A DNA stretch of 64,000 bases, from contig NZ_CALDPF010000035.1 of assembly GCF_937912035.1 (NCBI RefSeq), positions 124,001 through 188,000 on the forward strand, read 5' to 3'. This stretch comes from an uncultured Bacteroides sp. GTDB taxonomy: Bacteria; Bacteroidota; Bacteroidia; Bacteroidales; Bacteroidaceae. Both the position numbers and the translations under genes were made by a program. Each line of letters begins with the position of its first letter. Position 1 is the first letter of the stretch. The notes beneath the pieces are model-generated. The model was not told the origin of the DNA. It ran no database searches and saw nothing but the letters and a program-made list of their open reading frames with translations. Positions 42,414 through 52,600 of the stretch are shown here, piece after piece.

Positions 42414-43754
42414 ATGAAAAGAATTTGGATAAAGAATGCTGTCATCGTGAACGAAGGCAGACAGTTTAAAGGCTCGGTTGTTACTGAGGATGAAACAATA
42501 TACAGAATTATCGAAGGCGATGCTGCGCCTGAATGTGATGTAAACGAGACCATTGATGCAGAAGGTTGCTTCCTGCTTCCTGGAGTGATAGACGACCACG
42601 TGCATTTCCGCGACCCTGGACTTACTCACAAGGCTGATATGGCTACAGAAACCGCTGCAGCTGCTGCCGGAGGTGTGACTTCGTTCATGGATATGCCTAA
42701 CTGCAATCCGCAGACCACTACCATAGAGGCTCTGGAAAACAAGTTTGCTGATGCTGCTACAAAGTGCGTGGTGAACTATTCTTTCTATTTCGGGGCAACG
42801 AACAATAATGCCGACCAGCTTAAAAATCTAGACAAGACTCACGTATGCGGTGTGAAGTTGTTCATGGGTGCAAGTACAGGCAACATGCTTGTGGACCGCA
42901 TGGAAGCTTTGAAGAAAATTTTCTCCGAAGCGGGAATGCTGATTGCCACTCACTGTGAGGACCAGACCGTGATTAGCCGCAACACTGCCGAGGTGAAAGA
43001 AAAGTATGGCGAAGATGCAGACATTTCTCTTCATCCGATAATCCGCAGCGAGGAGGCTTGCTATAACTCATCATCTCTTGCCGTTAAACTGGCAAAGGAG
43101 ACAGGAGCGCGTCTTCATATCCTTCATGTAAGTACTGCCAAGGAGCTGGAACTGTTCGAAGATAAACCCCTGTCAGAAAAGAAAATCACTTCCGAGGCTT
43201 GCGTTTCGCATCTTATGTTCTGCGATGAAGATTACAAGACTCTTGGCGGACGCATAAAGTGTAATCCTAGCATCAAGACACGTACAGACCGTGACGCTCT
43301 GAGAAAAGCACTAAGCAGTAATCTGATTGATGTGATAGGCACCGACCACGCCCCTCACCTACTCTCTGAAAAACAGGGCGGTGCACTGAAGGCTGTATCT
43401 GGTATGCCTAGCCTGCAATTCTCATTGGTAAGTATATATGAGCTTGTCAAGGAAGGTGTGTTGTCAGTGGAACAGCTTGTACAGAAAATGTGTCATGCTC
43501 CTGCCGAGCTGTATCAGATTAAAGACAGAGGATATATCCGCGAAGGATATAAAGCAGACCTGGTGATACTGAATCCTAATCATGAATGGACTGTCACTAC
43601 CGACTGCATAAAGAGCCGCTGCGGATGGAGCCCAATGGAGGGAAGAAACTTCCATGCCAAGGTTGAGAAAACTCTGGTAAACGGAACTGTGGTTTACGAA
43701 AATGATACCGTAAATACTGCCCACAGAGGTCAGGCACTGGTATTCGACAGATGA
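42414..43754 (+). CDS. pyrC: Dihydroorotase
   Basis: This 446-residue type I dihydroorotase cyclises carbamoyl-aspartate in pyrimidine synthesis. The first metal site is DDHVHFRDPGLTHKADM. Further ligands are in ATHCEDQ and LHILHVSTAKE, and the catalytic Asp is in GTDHAPH. GVKLFMGAST is also conserved. Upstream and downstream spacers consist of TTAGTTTTTAG/TTAATTATT repeats. The run from 41640 to 46688 is co-directional and may form one transcript. Confidence 0.93.
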   Translation: MKRIWIKNAVIVNEGRQFKGSVVTEDETIYRIIEGDAAPECDVNETIDAEGCFLLPGVIDDHVHFRDPGLTHKADMATETAAAAAGGVTSFMDMPNCNPQTTTIEALENKFADAATKCVVNYSFYFGATNNNADQLKNLDKTHVCGVKLFMGASTGNMLVDRMEALKKIFSEAGMLIATHCEDQTVISRNTAEVKEKYGEDADISLHPIIRSEEACYNSSSLAVKLAKETGARLHILHVSTAKELELFEDKPLSEKKITSEACVSHLMFCDEDYKTLGGRIKCNPSIKTRTDRDALRKALSSNLIDVIGTDHAPHLLSEKQGGALKAVSGMPSLQFSLVSIYELVKEGVLSVEQLVQKMCHAPAELYQIKDRGYIREGYKADLVILNPNHEWTVTTDCIKSRCGWSPMEGRNFHAKVEKTLVNGTVVYENDTVNTAHRGQALVFDR

Positions 43755-43798
43755 TTTGTTAGTTTTTAACTATTAATTTTTAATTATTAATTCCCCAA

Positions 43799-44701
43799 AT
43801 GCGTACAGACATCACCGTAAAAGAATACGACATACACGAACTGGCTGACTACATAAACTGGATTTACTTTTTCCATGCATGGGGATTTCAACCCAAATAT
43901 TCGTCGATAGCCGATATTCATGGTTGTGACGGCTGCCGTGCAATGTGGCTTGTATCTTTCAAGGAAGATGAAAGGCCAAAGGCTTCTGAGGCTATGCAAC
44001 TGCACAAAGAGGCACAGAGAATGCTCAACAGCCTGGACGGACGCTTCAAGGTTTATGCCATGTATCGCCTGATGGACGCAAATTCGGACGGCGACAATCT
44101 GATAATGGAAGAAACAAGATTCCCACTGTTAAGGCAACAATCTAGAGTTAAGGACTCTGATCCTTTTCTATGTCTGAGCGACTTCGTCAGGCCTGCCTCA
44201 TCCGGAATTACAGATACAGTGGGATGTTTTGCCACTACTATCGATCCAAAGATGGAAGAAGAGTTTGAAGGTGACGACTATAAGATGATGTTATGCAAGA
44301 CTTTAGCTGAGAGACTGGCAGAAGCGGCAGCAGAAAAGATTCATGAAACAATCAGAAAATCTGTCTGGGGATATGCTCCTGACGAAAATCTGAGCATAAA
44401 AGACCTGTTGGACGAAAAGTATTGCGGAATACGTCCTGCCGTAGGCTATCCCTCACTTCCTGACATCTCGGTGAACTTTCTGCTTGATGATTTGTTGGAT
44501 ATGAAGCGTATAGGAATAACTCTGACTGAAAACGGAATGATGCATCCTCATGCTTCGGTGAGTGGACTGATGTTCGCGCATCCTCAATCAAGATACTTCA
44601 GTGTCGGAAAAATAGACGAAGCGCAGCTTGCCGACTATGCTGAGAGACGTGGCAAGACTGCCGATGAGATGAGAAAGTATCTGAGAGCGAATGTTGGCTA
44701 A
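43799..44701 (+). CDS. Stand-alone cobalamin-dependent methionine synthase activation domain
   Basis: The 300-residue protein corresponds only to the C-terminal reactivation module of MetH. The AdoMet-binding motif is RPAVGYPSLPDISVNFLLDD (~223), followed by GITLTENGMMHPHASVSGLM and HPQSRYFSVGKIDEAQLADY, all family hallmarks. In most bacteria this domain is fused to the B12-binding and substrate domains. Here it must act on a separate MetH lacking it, an inference from the domain content. It uses AdoMet to remethylate inactive cob(II)alamin. Confidence 0.9.
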   Translation: MRTDITVKEYDIHELADYINWIYFFHAWGFQPKYSSIADIHGCDGCRAMWLVSFKEDERPKASEAMQLHKEAQRMLNSLDGRFKVYAMYRLMDANSDGDNLIMEETRFPLLRQQSRVKDSDPFLCLSDFVRPASSGITDTVGCFATTIDPKMEEEFEGDDYKMMLCKTLAERLAEAAAEKIHETIRKSVWGYAPDENLSIKDLLDEKYCGIRPAVGYPSLPDISVNFLLDDLLDMKRIGITLTENGMMHPHASVSGLMFAHPQSRYFSVGKIDEAQLADYAERRGKTADEMRKYLRANVG

Positions 44702-44760
44702 TCAGTTGTTAGTTATTAGCTGTTAGCTGTTAATTATTAATTTTTAATTATTAATCCTTA

Positions 44761-45912
44761 ATGATCTTACTTAGAGTTGCAATATTTTTTCTGCTGATGC
44801 TGTTGCTGCCGGACTGGTACATACACCGTATATATATCAGGCGCAAGAAAAGTGAGCTTTACAGTAGGCTTCTTTGGTGGCCCACTATTGTTATGCTCGT
44901 GATGCTGGCTATCTTCATAGCCTTACACGACAGTCTGCACGACTATTTCGGCATATATCTTATCGTAACCTTATGCTTCTGCATTCCTAAACTGACCTTT
45001 GTCTTATTCAGCCTTATACTAAGGGGGATAAATAAAGTTTCTGGATTGAAAATACCTCATGCGGCAATATCTACACTGCCAGCTCTGGCTATGCTGGGAT
45101 ATATTCTTTTCGGAGCAATAAAGGGAAAAGAGATTTTCAAGGTAAGGGAAGTGACATTCACATCGGCAAATCTGCCTGAAGAATTCGACGGTTACAGGAT
45201 TATGCAACTCTCGGACATACATTCCGGAAGCTGGAAAGGAAATCCGGAAGCTTTGAAAAGAGCTATAGATATATGCAACAATCAGAATGCGGATCTGGCA
45301 TTGTTCACCGGCGATCTGGTAAACAGCCGTGCCGACGAACTACTGGAATTCTCAGAAATATTCTCCGGGCTAAAGGCGAAGGACGGTGTTTACTCCGTAT
45401 TGGGCAACCACGACTATGGAACATACGTAAAATGGGATTCAGAAGCCGACAGGATTGCGAATATAGATTCTCTCATTTCCCGTGAAAACAGTATGGGGTG
45501 GAGAATGCTGAACAATAGTCATACCATTGTCAGAAGGGGCAATGACTCTATAGCTGTAATAGGAGTAGAAAACAGCGGACGTCCGCCTTTTCCTGACTAT
45601 GCACGTCTGAAGGATGCCTCAGCAAGTACAGAAGGCATGTTCCAGATACTGATGAGCCACGACCCCACCCACTGGCGCAGGGAGGTTCTGCCCGAATCGG
45701 ATATTGAACTCACACTGTCAGGGCATACGCACGATATGCAGATTACATTCTTCGGACTGTCTGTATCATCGTTCATTTATCCTGAACACAACGGCATGTA
45801 TATGGAAGGAGAAAGAGGGCTTTACGTAAACATAGGACTAGGACACGTATTGTTCCCGATGCGCCTTGGAGCATGGCCGGAAATAACAGTAATCACACTA
45901 AAGAAAAAATAA
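44761..45912 (+). CDS. Membrane-anchored metallophosphoesterase
   Basis: The 383-residue protein has several N-terminal transmembrane helices (~1-20, 40-60, 64-85, 97-120), then a calcineurin-like phosphoesterase domain of the YkuE kind. Metal ligands are in QLSDIHSGSW (~155), LFTGDLVNS, VLGNHDYG, LMSHDPTHW and LSGHTHDMQ. The set is complete, so it should be active. The orientation would put the catalytic domain at the membrane face; in related proteins lipid or UDP-linked substrates are cleaved, not decided here. Confidence 0.88.
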   Translation: MILLRVAIFFLLMLLLPDWYIHRIYIRRKKSELYSRLLWWPTIVMLVMLAIFIALHDSLHDYFGIYLIVTLCFCIPKLTFVLFSLILRGINKVSGLKIPHAAISTLPALAMLGYILFGAIKGKEIFKVREVTFTSANLPEEFDGYRIMQLSDIHSGSWKGNPEALKRAIDICNNQNADLALFTGDLVNSRADELLEFSEIFSGLKAKDGVYSVLGNHDYGTYVKWDSEADRIANIDSLISRENSMGWRMLNNSHTIVRRGNDSIAVIGVENSGRPPFPDYARLKDASASTEGMFQILMSHDPTHWRREVLPESDIELTLSGHTHDMQITFFGLSVSSFIYPEHNGMYMEGERGLYVNIGLGHVLFPMRLGAWPEITVITLKKK

Positions 45913-45935
45913 CAGAAATTCAAAAACTCATAAAT

Positions 45936-46688
45936 ATGAAATTATTGTACATTATCTATCAGATTTGCATTGGATTGCCGATATTCCTAGTAACAACCAT
46001 TCTTACGGCACTGACGACAATGATTGGATGCCATCTTGGCAACGGACACTTCTGGGGATATTATCCCGGAAAGCTCTGGTCACAAATAACATGTTACACT
46101 TTACTTCTACCTATAAAAGTAAAAGGACGTGAGAATATAGACCAGAAACAATCATACGTGTTTGTAGCAAACCATCAGGGTTCGTTCGACATTTTCCTGA
46201 TCTACGGTTTTCTGGGAAGAAACTTCAAATGGATGATGAAGAAAAGTCTGAGAAAAATACCGTTCGTGGGTAAGGCATGCGAATCGGCAGGATTTATCTT
46301 CGTTGACAAATCGGGTCCAAGAAAGATACACGAAACCATAGAACAGGCATTCCATGTGCTGAAAGACGGAACTTCACTGGTAGTTTTCCCTGAAGGAGCA
46401 AGAACATTCACCGGACATATGGGAATCTTCAAAAAAGGTGCCTTTCAGTTGGCAGACGAACTCCAGCTTCCTGTAGTTCCACTTACTATAGACGGTTCGT
46501 TTAATATACTTCCGCGTACCGGCAAGCTGTTGTCATGGCATCCTATGAAGCTTACTATCCACAAGCCTATTTTCCCGAAATGCAAAGGTCCTGAAAACAT
46601 CAAGGAGCTTATGGAAGAATCGTATAAGGTAATAGAAAGTGCGCTACCAGACGAATATAAAGGAAAAGTTGATAATCCAGACCAATAA
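45936..46688 (+). CDS. plsC: 1-acyl-sn-glycerol-3-phosphate acyltransferase
   Basis: The protein has 250 residues from the ATG at 45936 (MKLLYIIYQICIGLP). A longer frame to 45873 overlaps the previous gene. An N-terminal membrane helix is followed by the catalytic HX4D motif FVANHQGSFDIFLIY (~74), the GARTF acceptor-site motif in FPEGARTFTGHMG (~155), and VVPLTIDGSF. PlsC acylates lysophosphatidic acid to phosphatidic acid in phospholipid synthesis. Confidence 0.9.
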   Translation: MKLLYIIYQICIGLPIFLVTTILTALTTMIGCHLGNGHFWGYYPGKLWSQITCYTLLLPIKVKGRENIDQKQSYVFVANHQGSFDIFLIYGFLGRNFKWMMKKSLRKIPFVGKACESAGFIFVDKSGPRKIHETIEQAFHVLKDGTSLVVFPEGARTFTGHMGIFKKGAFQLADELQLPVVPLTIDGSFNILPRTGKLLSWHPMKLTIHKPIFPKCKGPENIKELMEESYKVIESALPDEYKGKVDNPDQ

Positions 46689-46701
46689 ATCTGTAATACA
46701 A

Positions 46702-46752
46702 AAAACAGCTCCGGCATATTGGAATTAGTTTCCTTATGCCGGAGCTGTTTTA
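46702..46752. terminator. Bidirectional terminator between plsC and the ThrE-type exporter
   Basis: AAAACAGCTCCGGCAT pairs with ATGCCGGAGCTGTTTT across a ~20-base loop. A and T runs serve both convergent genes. Confidence 0.92.
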
Positions 46753-46779
46753 TTTTCGTATTATATCAAACTTAATTGA

Positions 46780-48159
46780 TTACCATTCTACGAATTTACC
46801 ACGAGCTTTGCGTTCAGCAAGAATTTCTTTCAGACGTTTGTTCTTTTCTTTAGCTATGTATTTACGTCCAAAGATATTAGGAATGGCAACACCAAGTGAA
46901 ATACACAATATCACCATACCGGAAGTAATACCGCTCTGTATTGCTTTCATCAATACTGATATCTGTTCAGGTGATTCCACATTCATATTGATGATACCGA
47001 AAAGCATACGGTACATAAGCACTCCAGGGATCATAGGAATGACAGAAGGGATAGTCAATACGTGGTTTGGACAGTGGAACCAATGTACAGCCTTAATAGC
47101 TATAAGGCTTACCAATACAGAACCGGCAAACGATCCTATTACAAGTCCCATATCAAGACCTATATTGTCTGTACTTGGACCCAAATTTACGAAGTTACGT
47201 GTACAAACTGCTATTATGCCTCCTATGGCAACAACCCACAACAGACGGCGAGGTATATTGAATATCATAGAAAATCCCATTGCAGAAATGGCAGCAGCTA
47301 TGGCATATTCAATATATGTATGATGCGGAACCATACTGATAGTCGGGAAGAAATTTTCAATATGACATATCTTTACAGCAAAAGCAATACCGAAAGCCAT
47401 GGCAGAAACCATAAGCAACGTATTGACAGCACGTACTATACCGACCTGAATATAATTGTCCAGCATATCATCAACAAAGTTTATCAACGGCACTCCCGGT
47501 ACAATGAACAATGCACATGCCAAAAGCGGATGCCATGGAGTGGTTGTCCACGAAGCAGGCAATAATGTAGATGCCCATGCCAACATTGTAGAAATAAAGG
47601 CAGCGATAGCAATACCCATGTAATGATTTAAACCTGACTCATTACATTTGGCACGTACCCTCATACCGATTATAGCGGCTATTGAAGCATAAAGGAAAGC
47701 AACCCAGTCGCAACCGAACTGAATACAGAATCCACCGCAGGCAAAACCGGCACCGATAGCAACCTGCCAAGGAGTATAATTACGTTTGCGCTTACGAATT
47801 TCTTCCAGCTCCTCCTCATACTGGTCAAGGGTGTAATCGTTTTCGATTGCACGCCATGACAATTTGCTCACAGCAGATATAGCAGTCATGTTCACTCCAT
47901 GACCTTCTATCCTTTGGAATTTTGTAAATGAATAATCACCATCACTCACATTTACCATAAGCATGGTAAAACTGACGTTGATGTGAAGTTTTTCTTCTGG
48001 AATACCTAGGAAAGCGGCAGTACGCTTCATGTTCCTTACCACACGGTTAGTATCGGCAAGGCTCTCAACCAAAAGTTTCCCAGTGCGTAGAAGTAAATCT
48101 ACTCGTCGATGAAGCAGCAGTTCATCATGTACTTTTTCTGTCGTCTGAAGATGTTCCAT
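46780..48159 (-). CDS. Threonine/serine exporter family protein (ThrE type)
   Basis: The protein has 459 residues from the ATG at 48159 (MEHLQTTEKVHDELLLHRRV). The N-terminal cytoplasmic ThrE region has LLLRTGKLLVESLADTNRV and FTKFQRIEGHGVNMTAIS. It is followed by about ten transmembrane helices containing FIVPGVPLINFVDDML and PSVIPMIPGVLMYRML, the duplicated P-G-x-P signature of the family with both halves fused. It probably exports threonine, serine or related acids. It is divergent from the RND efflux operon. Confidence 0.9.
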   Translation of the reverse strand: MEHLQTTEKVHDELLLHRRVDLLLRTGKLLVESLADTNRVVRNMKRTAAFLGIPEEKLHINVSFTMLMVNVSDGDYSFTKFQRIEGHGVNMTAISAVSKLSWRAIENDYTLDQYEEELEEIRKRKRNYTPWQVAIGAGFACGGFCIQFGCDWVAFLYASIAAIIGMRVRAKCNESGLNHYMGIAIAAFISTMLAWASTLLPASWTTTPWHPLLACALFIVPGVPLINFVDDMLDNYIQVGIVRAVNTLLMVSAMAFGIAFAVKICHIENFFPTISMVPHHTYIEYAIAAAISAMGFSMIFNIPRRLLWVVAIGGIIAVCTRNFVNLGPSTDNIGLDMGLVIGSFAGSVLVSLIAIKAVHWFHCPNHVLTIPSVIPMIPGVLMYRMLFGIINMNVESPEQISVLMKAIQSGITSGMVILCISLGVAIPNIFGRKYIAKEKNKRLKEILAERKARGKFVEW

Positions 48160-48180
48160 ATAGTCAAGTTTTGTTTTCGG

Positions 48181-48224
48181 CTGCAAAGGTATTAATTATT
48201 CCTATTTTATACGTATCTTTGCAG
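48181..48224. promoter_or_regulatory. Divergent -7 boxes embedded in an inverted repeat
   Basis: CTGCAAAGGTA (48181-48191) and TATCTTTGCAG (48214-48224) are inverse copies with one mismatch. Each contains a TAnnTTTG -7 box, one for the exporter on the minus strand and one pointing towards the RND operon. Confidence 0.5.
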
Positions 48225-48281
48225 AGCAATATTATATAAAAAATACCCGGATTTGATAAGAAACAGAAAAATCACATATCG

Positions 48282-48301
48282 TTTCCACAGTTTTGTGGAA
48301 A
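48282..48301. promoter_or_regulatory. Operator-like palindrome upstream of the RND operon
   Basis: TTTCCACA-GTTT-TGTGGAAA is a perfect 8-bp inverted repeat in the 219-base leader before the adaptor gene. Its position suits a repressor site, but no regulator gene is adjacent. Confidence 0.45.
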
Positions 48302-48443
48302 AATTACACACCTTTTAATAACAGAAACTACTTAACAAAACAGCTTAAACAGTTTATTTTCAATAAATTAGGTTTTCCATAGTAATTATGGCACATGGAT
48401 TGCCCTAAATTTAACGGCATCTAAAATATTAACAGATAAGTAT

Positions 48444-49658
48444 ATGAAACGAATTTTGACAAAAAAGGACTTGAAGTTCAAGAAAAAACAAGCCATTTAC
48501 GCAAGCATCTGCATTATCTTAGTAGTAGGTTTTTATTTTATTTTCAACAGAAAAGATAAACCTGTTATAGAAAAACCTATTGTGTGTGTGCAACCTGTTG
48601 TACAGGAGAATGTTGAGATCTATGGCGACTATGTGGGACGAATCAGAGCACAACTTTTCGTTGAAGTCAGAGCCAGAGTGGAAGGCTTCCTGGAAAGAAT
48701 GCACTTCGAAGAAGGTAGTTACGTTAAAAAGGATCAGGTACTTTTTGTCATCAATCAGGACCAATACCGTGCAAAAGCCGATAAAGCTAGAGCTCAGTTG
48801 AAAAAAGACGAGGCTACGGCACTGAAAGCCAAACGTGACTTAGACCGTATCCGTCCACTGTATGAGCAGAACGCAGCCAGCCAGCTGGACTTGGACAATG
48901 CCATAGCTGCATACGAAACAGCAGAAGCAAGTGTAGGTATGAGCAAGGCTGACCTTGAACAGGCTGAACAAGAATTGGGATATACTATTGTACGCTCCCC
49001 TATTTCAGGACATATCAGTGAAAGACTTGTTGACCCGGGAACTCTGGTTGGTACCGGAGGCAAATCATTGCTTGCTACCATTGTAAAGAGTGACACTGTT
49101 AACGTGGACTTCAGCATGACAGCACTTGACTATCTTAAAAGCAAGGAAAGAAACGTTACTTTCGGTCAGAAAGATACCACACGTACATGGAAACAGACTG
49201 TAACAGTTACACTGCCGGACAATACAGTATATGAACATAAAGGTCTGGTGGACTTCGCAGCTCCACAGGTTAATCCTAAGACCGGTACATTCCAGGTAAG
49301 AGCCGAGTTGCCAAATCCTGAACATGTTCTTCTTCCGGGACAGTTTACTAGCGTAAAAGTTCTTCTCGATGTAAGAGAGAATGCTACAGTAATTCCAAAG
49401 AAATCACTTATCATCGAAAAAGGCGGATCATACGTATTCGTTATGCGACGTGACTCCGTAGCAGAAAGACGTTTCATAGAGATAGGTCCTGAATTCAAGA
49501 ACGATGTTGTAGTGGAAAGAGGTCTGGCACCTGGTGAAATGATTGTGACAGAAGGTTATCACAAGCTAACACCGGGAGTGAAAGTACAGGTTGCTCCTGA
49601 AGCTATAAACCAGGAAGAAAACAAGGCTGACAATGACAGCAGCACTACAAGCAAGTGA
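48444..49658 (+). CDS. RND efflux periplasmic adaptor (AcrA/MexA type)
   Basis: The 404-residue membrane-fusion protein has an N-terminal signal anchor (IYASICIILVVGFYFIF). It bridges the inner-membrane pump and the outer-membrane channel. The lipoyl half-motifs are VEVRARVEGFLERMHFEEGS (~75) and ELGYTIVRSPISGHISERLV (~180), around an alpha-hairpin with NAASQLDLDNA. The beta-barrel and membrane-proximal domains follow. It is the first gene of a three-gene operon, 37 bases before the permease. Confidence 0.93.
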   Translation: MKRILTKKDLKFKKKQAIYASICIILVVGFYFIFNRKDKPVIEKPIVCVQPVVQENVEIYGDYVGRIRAQLFVEVRARVEGFLERMHFEEGSYVKKDQVLFVINQDQYRAKADKARAQLKKDEATALKAKRDLDRIRPLYEQNAASQLDLDNAIAAYETAEASVGMSKADLEQAEQELGYTIVRSPISGHISERLVDPGTLVGTGGKSLLATIVKSDTVNVDFSMTALDYLKSKERNVTFGQKDTTRTWKQTVTVTLPDNTVYEHKGLVDFAAPQVNPKTGTFQVRAELPNPEHVLLPGQFTSVKVLLDVRENATVIPKKSLIIEKGGSYVFVMRRDSVAERRFIEIGPEFKNDVVVERGLAPGEMIVTEGYHKLTPGVKVQVAPEAINQEENKADNDSSTTSK

Positions 49659-49695
49659 AATTAACACAGAGGTAAACTAACCAAGCTACACATTT

Positions 49696-52600
49696 ATGAA
49701 AGTAAGTTTCTTTATAGACAGACCTGTTTTCTCGGCTGTCATCTCAATACTTATTGTCATAGTAGGTATCATAGGATTGATGATGCTTCCTATTGACCAA
49801 TACCCACAGATTACTCCGCCTGTGGTTAAAATCAGCGCTTCATATCCGGGTGCGAGTGCAGTAACAGTTTCACAGGCTGTTGCTACTCCTATCGAGCAGG
49901 AACTTAACGGTACACCAGGGATGCTTTATATGGAATCCAGCAGTTCAAACTCGGGAGGTTTCTCGGCTACTGTCACTTTCGACATTTCCGCTGACCCTGA
50001 CATGGCATCAGTAGAAATCCAGAACCGTGTGAAATTGGCTGAATCAAGACTACCGGCAGAAGTCGTACAGAATGGTATCACTGTGGAAAAGCAGGCGGCC
50101 AGCCAGCTTATGACACTGACTCTGATGTCTGACGACCCAAAATTCGATGAGATTTATCTTAGTAACTTTGCAACTCTATATGTACTTGACCTCCTTCGCC
50201 GTATTCCAGGTGTGGGTAGAGTTTCAAACATCGGTAGCCGTTACTATGCTATGCAGATTTGGGTTGATCCTGCAAAACTTGCCAACTTCGGACTTACAGT
50301 ACAAGATCTACAGAATGCACTTAAAGACCAGAACCGCGAATCGGCAGCCGGAGTACTTGGTCAGCAGCCTATGTCAAGCGGAATAGATATAACCGTTCCA
50401 ATCACAGCACAGGGACGTCTTTCTTCAGCATCACAGTTTGAAGAGATAGTACTTAGAGCTAATCCGGACGGTTCTCTCATCAGAATGAAGGATGTGGCCA
50501 GAGTTTCTCTTGAAGCATCATCATACAGTACAGAAAGTGGTATCAACGGCGGTAATGCAGCAGTTCTTGGTATATATATGCTTCCGGGAGCAAATGCAAT
50601 GGAAGTGGCGAACAATGTAAAAGAGGCAATGAAGGATATAAGCAAGACTTTCCCTGAGGGACTTGAATATAACTTTCCTTTTGATATGACCGAATATATA
50701 TCGGAATCTATCCACGAGGTTTACAAGACTTTATTCGAAGCATTGTTCCTGGTTATCGTTGTGGTATTTCTTTCTCTACAGAGTTGGAGAGCGACGCTTA
50801 TCCCTGTAGTAGCAGTACCTATATCACTCATCGGTACATTCGGATTTATGCTGATATTCGGCTTCTCGCTCAATATGCTTACGCTGCTGGGACTCGTTCT
50901 TGCCATCGGTATTGTGGTGGACGATGCTATCGTGGTGGTAGAAAATGTGGAACGAATAATGGAGGAAGAAAAACTCAGTCCATACGAAGCCACAAAGAAA
51001 GCTATGGAAGGTCTTGTTGGAGCCGTAATCGCAACATCACTGGTGTTGGCAGCGGTATTCGTTCCTGTAAGTTTCCTTTCCGGTATCACTGGTCAGCTGT
51101 ACCGCCAGTTTACTGTAACAATCGTGGTGTCAGTACTTCTTTCTACAGTAGTAGCCTTGACATTAAGCCCTGTGATGTGTTCTTTGATATTGAAGCCTAC
51201 AGATCCTGACAAACCTAAGAACAGGGTGTTCAACTGGATAAACAAGTGGTTAGGAATTGGTAACAACCACTACGTTAAATACATAAAAGGTGTAATAAAG
51301 AATCCTCACCGAGTAATGGCAGGTTTCGGTATGGTTCTGGTATTCATTTATGTATTCCATAAATTAGTACCAACCAGCTTCCTTCCTGTAGAGGATCAGG
51401 GATATTTCACAGTGGAGCTTGAATTACCTGAAACAGCAACACTTGAACGTACACGCAAGGTTACCGACAGAGCTATTGACTTCATAATGAAAGATCCAGC
51501 AGTAGAATATGTTCAGAACGTTACGGGTAGTAGTCCACGTGTTGGAACAAGTCAGGCAAGAAGCCAGCTCACAGTCATCCTGAAAGAATGGAAAGAACGG
51601 GACAATACAACGATAGACGAGGTTATGAATAGAGTTCGGAAAGAACTGGAAACATATCCTGAGAGCAAGGTGTTCCTTTCCACTCCACCGGTAATCCCAG
51701 GACTTGGTACTGCCGGAGGTTTCGAAATGCAGCTTGAAGCCAGAGGTGAGGCTACATACGATGACCTGGTACGTGCCACAGACACTTTGATGCATTACGC
51801 TTCAATGCGTAAGGAAATAGCAGGCCTGTCATCATCACTGCAGGCTGAAATACCTCAGTTGTATTTCGATGTTGACCGCGACAAAGTGAAACTCTCAGGA
51901 GTACCAATGGCTGACGTATTCTCTACGATGAAGACTTACACAGGTTCGGTTTATGTGAACGACTTCAATATGTTCAACCGTATCTACCGTGTATATATCC
52001 AGGCTGAAGCTCCTTATCGCCAGCAACGTGAGAACATAGGTCTGTTCTTCGTAAAAGGTTCATCTGGCGACATGATTCCGCTTACAGCACTTGGAACAAC
52101 AGACTACACCACTGGACCGGGTAGTATCAAACGTTTCAACATGTTTAATTCGGCTGTCATACGTGGTACAACCGCCAACGGTGCCAGTTCAGGTCAGGTA
52201 ATGGAGATACTGGAACAGATAGCACGCGAGAAACTTCCTGACAACATAGGTGTGGAATGGAGCGGTCTGTCATATCAGGAAAAACAAGCAGGCGGACAGA
52301 CTGGTATTATATTGTCCCTTGTATTCCTGTTCGTATTCCTCTTCCTTGCAGCACTATATGAAAGCTGGACAGTACCTATCGCAGTATTGATTTCACTTCC
52401 TGTTGCAGTGCTCGGAGCATACGCCGGAGTAACATTATGCGGACTTGAAAACGATACCTACTTCCAGATTGGTCTTGTAATGCTTATCGGTCTTGCAGCA
52501 AAGAATGCCATCCTTATTGTGGAATTTGCCAAAGACGAGGTAGATAAAGGCAGAGATGTTGTAGAATCAGCCATACATGCGGCGCAATTACGTTTCCGCC

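Noticed and set aside
47062..47565. A 167-codon frame opposite the ThrE-type exporter
   Set aside because: It is antisense to conserved membrane helices, and its Tyr/Thr-rich composition is typical of a shadow frame.
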